Source of the DNA: Thermoproteota archaeon | GTDB taxonomy: Archaea > Thermoproteota > Methanomethylicia > Methanomethylicales > Methanomethylicaceae | Assembly (NCBI GenBank): GCA_030055545.1 | Contig: JASFYK010000005.1 | Coordinates: 1 to 22,577 of the forward strand | Direction: 5' to 3' | Length of the DNA stretch: 22,577 bases | Part shown: positions 22,354 through 22,577 of the stretch, piece by piece | How positions within the stretch are numbered: position 1 is the stretch's first letter | How the letters are laid out: every line of letters starts with the position of its first letter | Notes under the pieces: model-generated | The model's database searches: none | Told to the model about the DNA's origin: nothing | Seen by the model: only the letters and a program-made list of their open reading frames with translations | Position numbers and translations under genes: made by a program

Positions 22354-22577
22354 GTGGGCAAGACATACAGTCTGCGGGGCAGGATCGGGGAGCAAGAGGT
22401 CTTGAAGCTCCAGGTCGGAGATGTGGTGTACATAACCGGCGAGATATTCACCATGAGAGACCAAGCCCACCTGAAGGCACTTGAGATACTGAGGGGAGGC
22501 GGGAGCCTGCCCTTCGACCTCCAGGGGGGAGTGATATACCACTGCGGGCCGCTTGTGAAGGGCGGAAAGGTGGTCTC
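22354..22577 (+). CDS. fumB: Fumarate hydratase class I, beta subunit (partial)
   Basis: First 74 codons of the C-terminal-type subunit of the class I fumarase; the window ends inside the gene. The GTG start follows a strong AGGAGGTGAT. Family features are KLQVGDVVYITGEIFTMRDQ and HLKALEIL, and later VIYHCGPLV, which fit the beta-subunit (swivelling) domain that completes the active site with the alpha subunit. Together with the upstream gene it forms a fumarase operon. Confidence 0.93.
   Translation, partial: MGKTYSLRGRIGEQEVLKLQVGDVVYITGEIFTMRDQAHLKALEILRGGGSLPFDLQGGVIYHCGPLVKGGKVV

Noticed and set aside
21489..22454. Two long minus-strand frames antisense to fumarase (308 and 321 codons).
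   Set aside because: The fumarase alpha subunit on the plus strand has all family motifs; the antisense frames have none.
1..22577. Search for CRISPR arrays, insertion sequences, integrase sites, tRNA/rRNA genes and toxin-antitoxin or defence genes.
   Set aside because: No repeated spacer-like pattern, terminal inverted repeats, transposase or defence-type protein was visible in the sequence.

Overview
The window reads as a contiguous piece of an archaeal chromosome. The signs are an archaeal ATP-dependent DNA ligase, a type II (archaeal) glyceraldehyde-3-phosphate dehydrogenase, a cupin-type glucose-6-phosphate isomerase, a TRAM-only protein, a stand-alone Lrp/AsnC RAM domain, a Mut7-C/Zn-ribbon protein, AMMECR1, an NFACT/Rqc2 homologue and a probable EMC6-like membrane protein. 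Many starts have an archaeal TATA-like element about 25-35 nt upstream and/or a GGTGAT/GGAGG ribosome site. Coding DNA is GC-rich and gaps are short and AT-rich. A TACK-lineage archaeon is my best guess, but that is inference; no rRNA gene is present to settle it.

Layout, left to right. (1) 47-2912, minus: a complete FecCD/BtuCDF-type metal-chelate or cobalamin uptake operon (binding protein, permease, ATPase), with an inverted repeat at the promoter/ribosome-site region. (2) 2964-7972, minus: a central-carbon block, transcribed as phosphoglucose isomerase, phosphoglycerate kinase, GAPDH, UspA, phosphohexomutase. (3) 8119-11116: TRAM protein with a hairpin-plus-T-run terminator, DNA ligase (minus) and a divergent HAD phosphatase (plus). 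(4) 11126-13650, minus: an unknown coiled-coil/Pro-Ala-linker protein, a flavin reductase-like protein and a secreted, membrane-anchored transglutaminase. (5) 13766-13993, plus: a RAM-domain protein sharing a palindromic TATA region with the transglutaminase. (6) 14113-18663, minus: a tight run led by a strong TATA box: CBS-Zn-ribbon, four-CBS protein, second four-CBS protein, Mut7-C, AMMECR1, MurG-like glycosyltransferase. (7) 18751-20993: NFACT protein (minus) head-to-head with an EMC6-like three-TM protein (plus), their start codons 1 base apart. (8) 20962-22577: an unknown helical protein (minus) and the two-subunit class I fumarase (plus, beta subunit cut by the window end).

The genes are mostly housekeeping: sugar-phosphate metabolism and fumarase, adenine-nucleotide sensing (CBS, UspA), protein quality control and membrane insertion, and cofactor/metal uptake. 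No CRISPR array, insertion sequence, tRNA or rRNA was seen. No gap between genes exceeds 300 bases. The best candidates for something undescribed are the NFACT/EMC6-like pair with its overlapping neighbour, the CBS-Mut7-C-AMMECR1-glycosyltransferase operon, and the two unrecognised proteins at 11126-11833 and 20962-21453.
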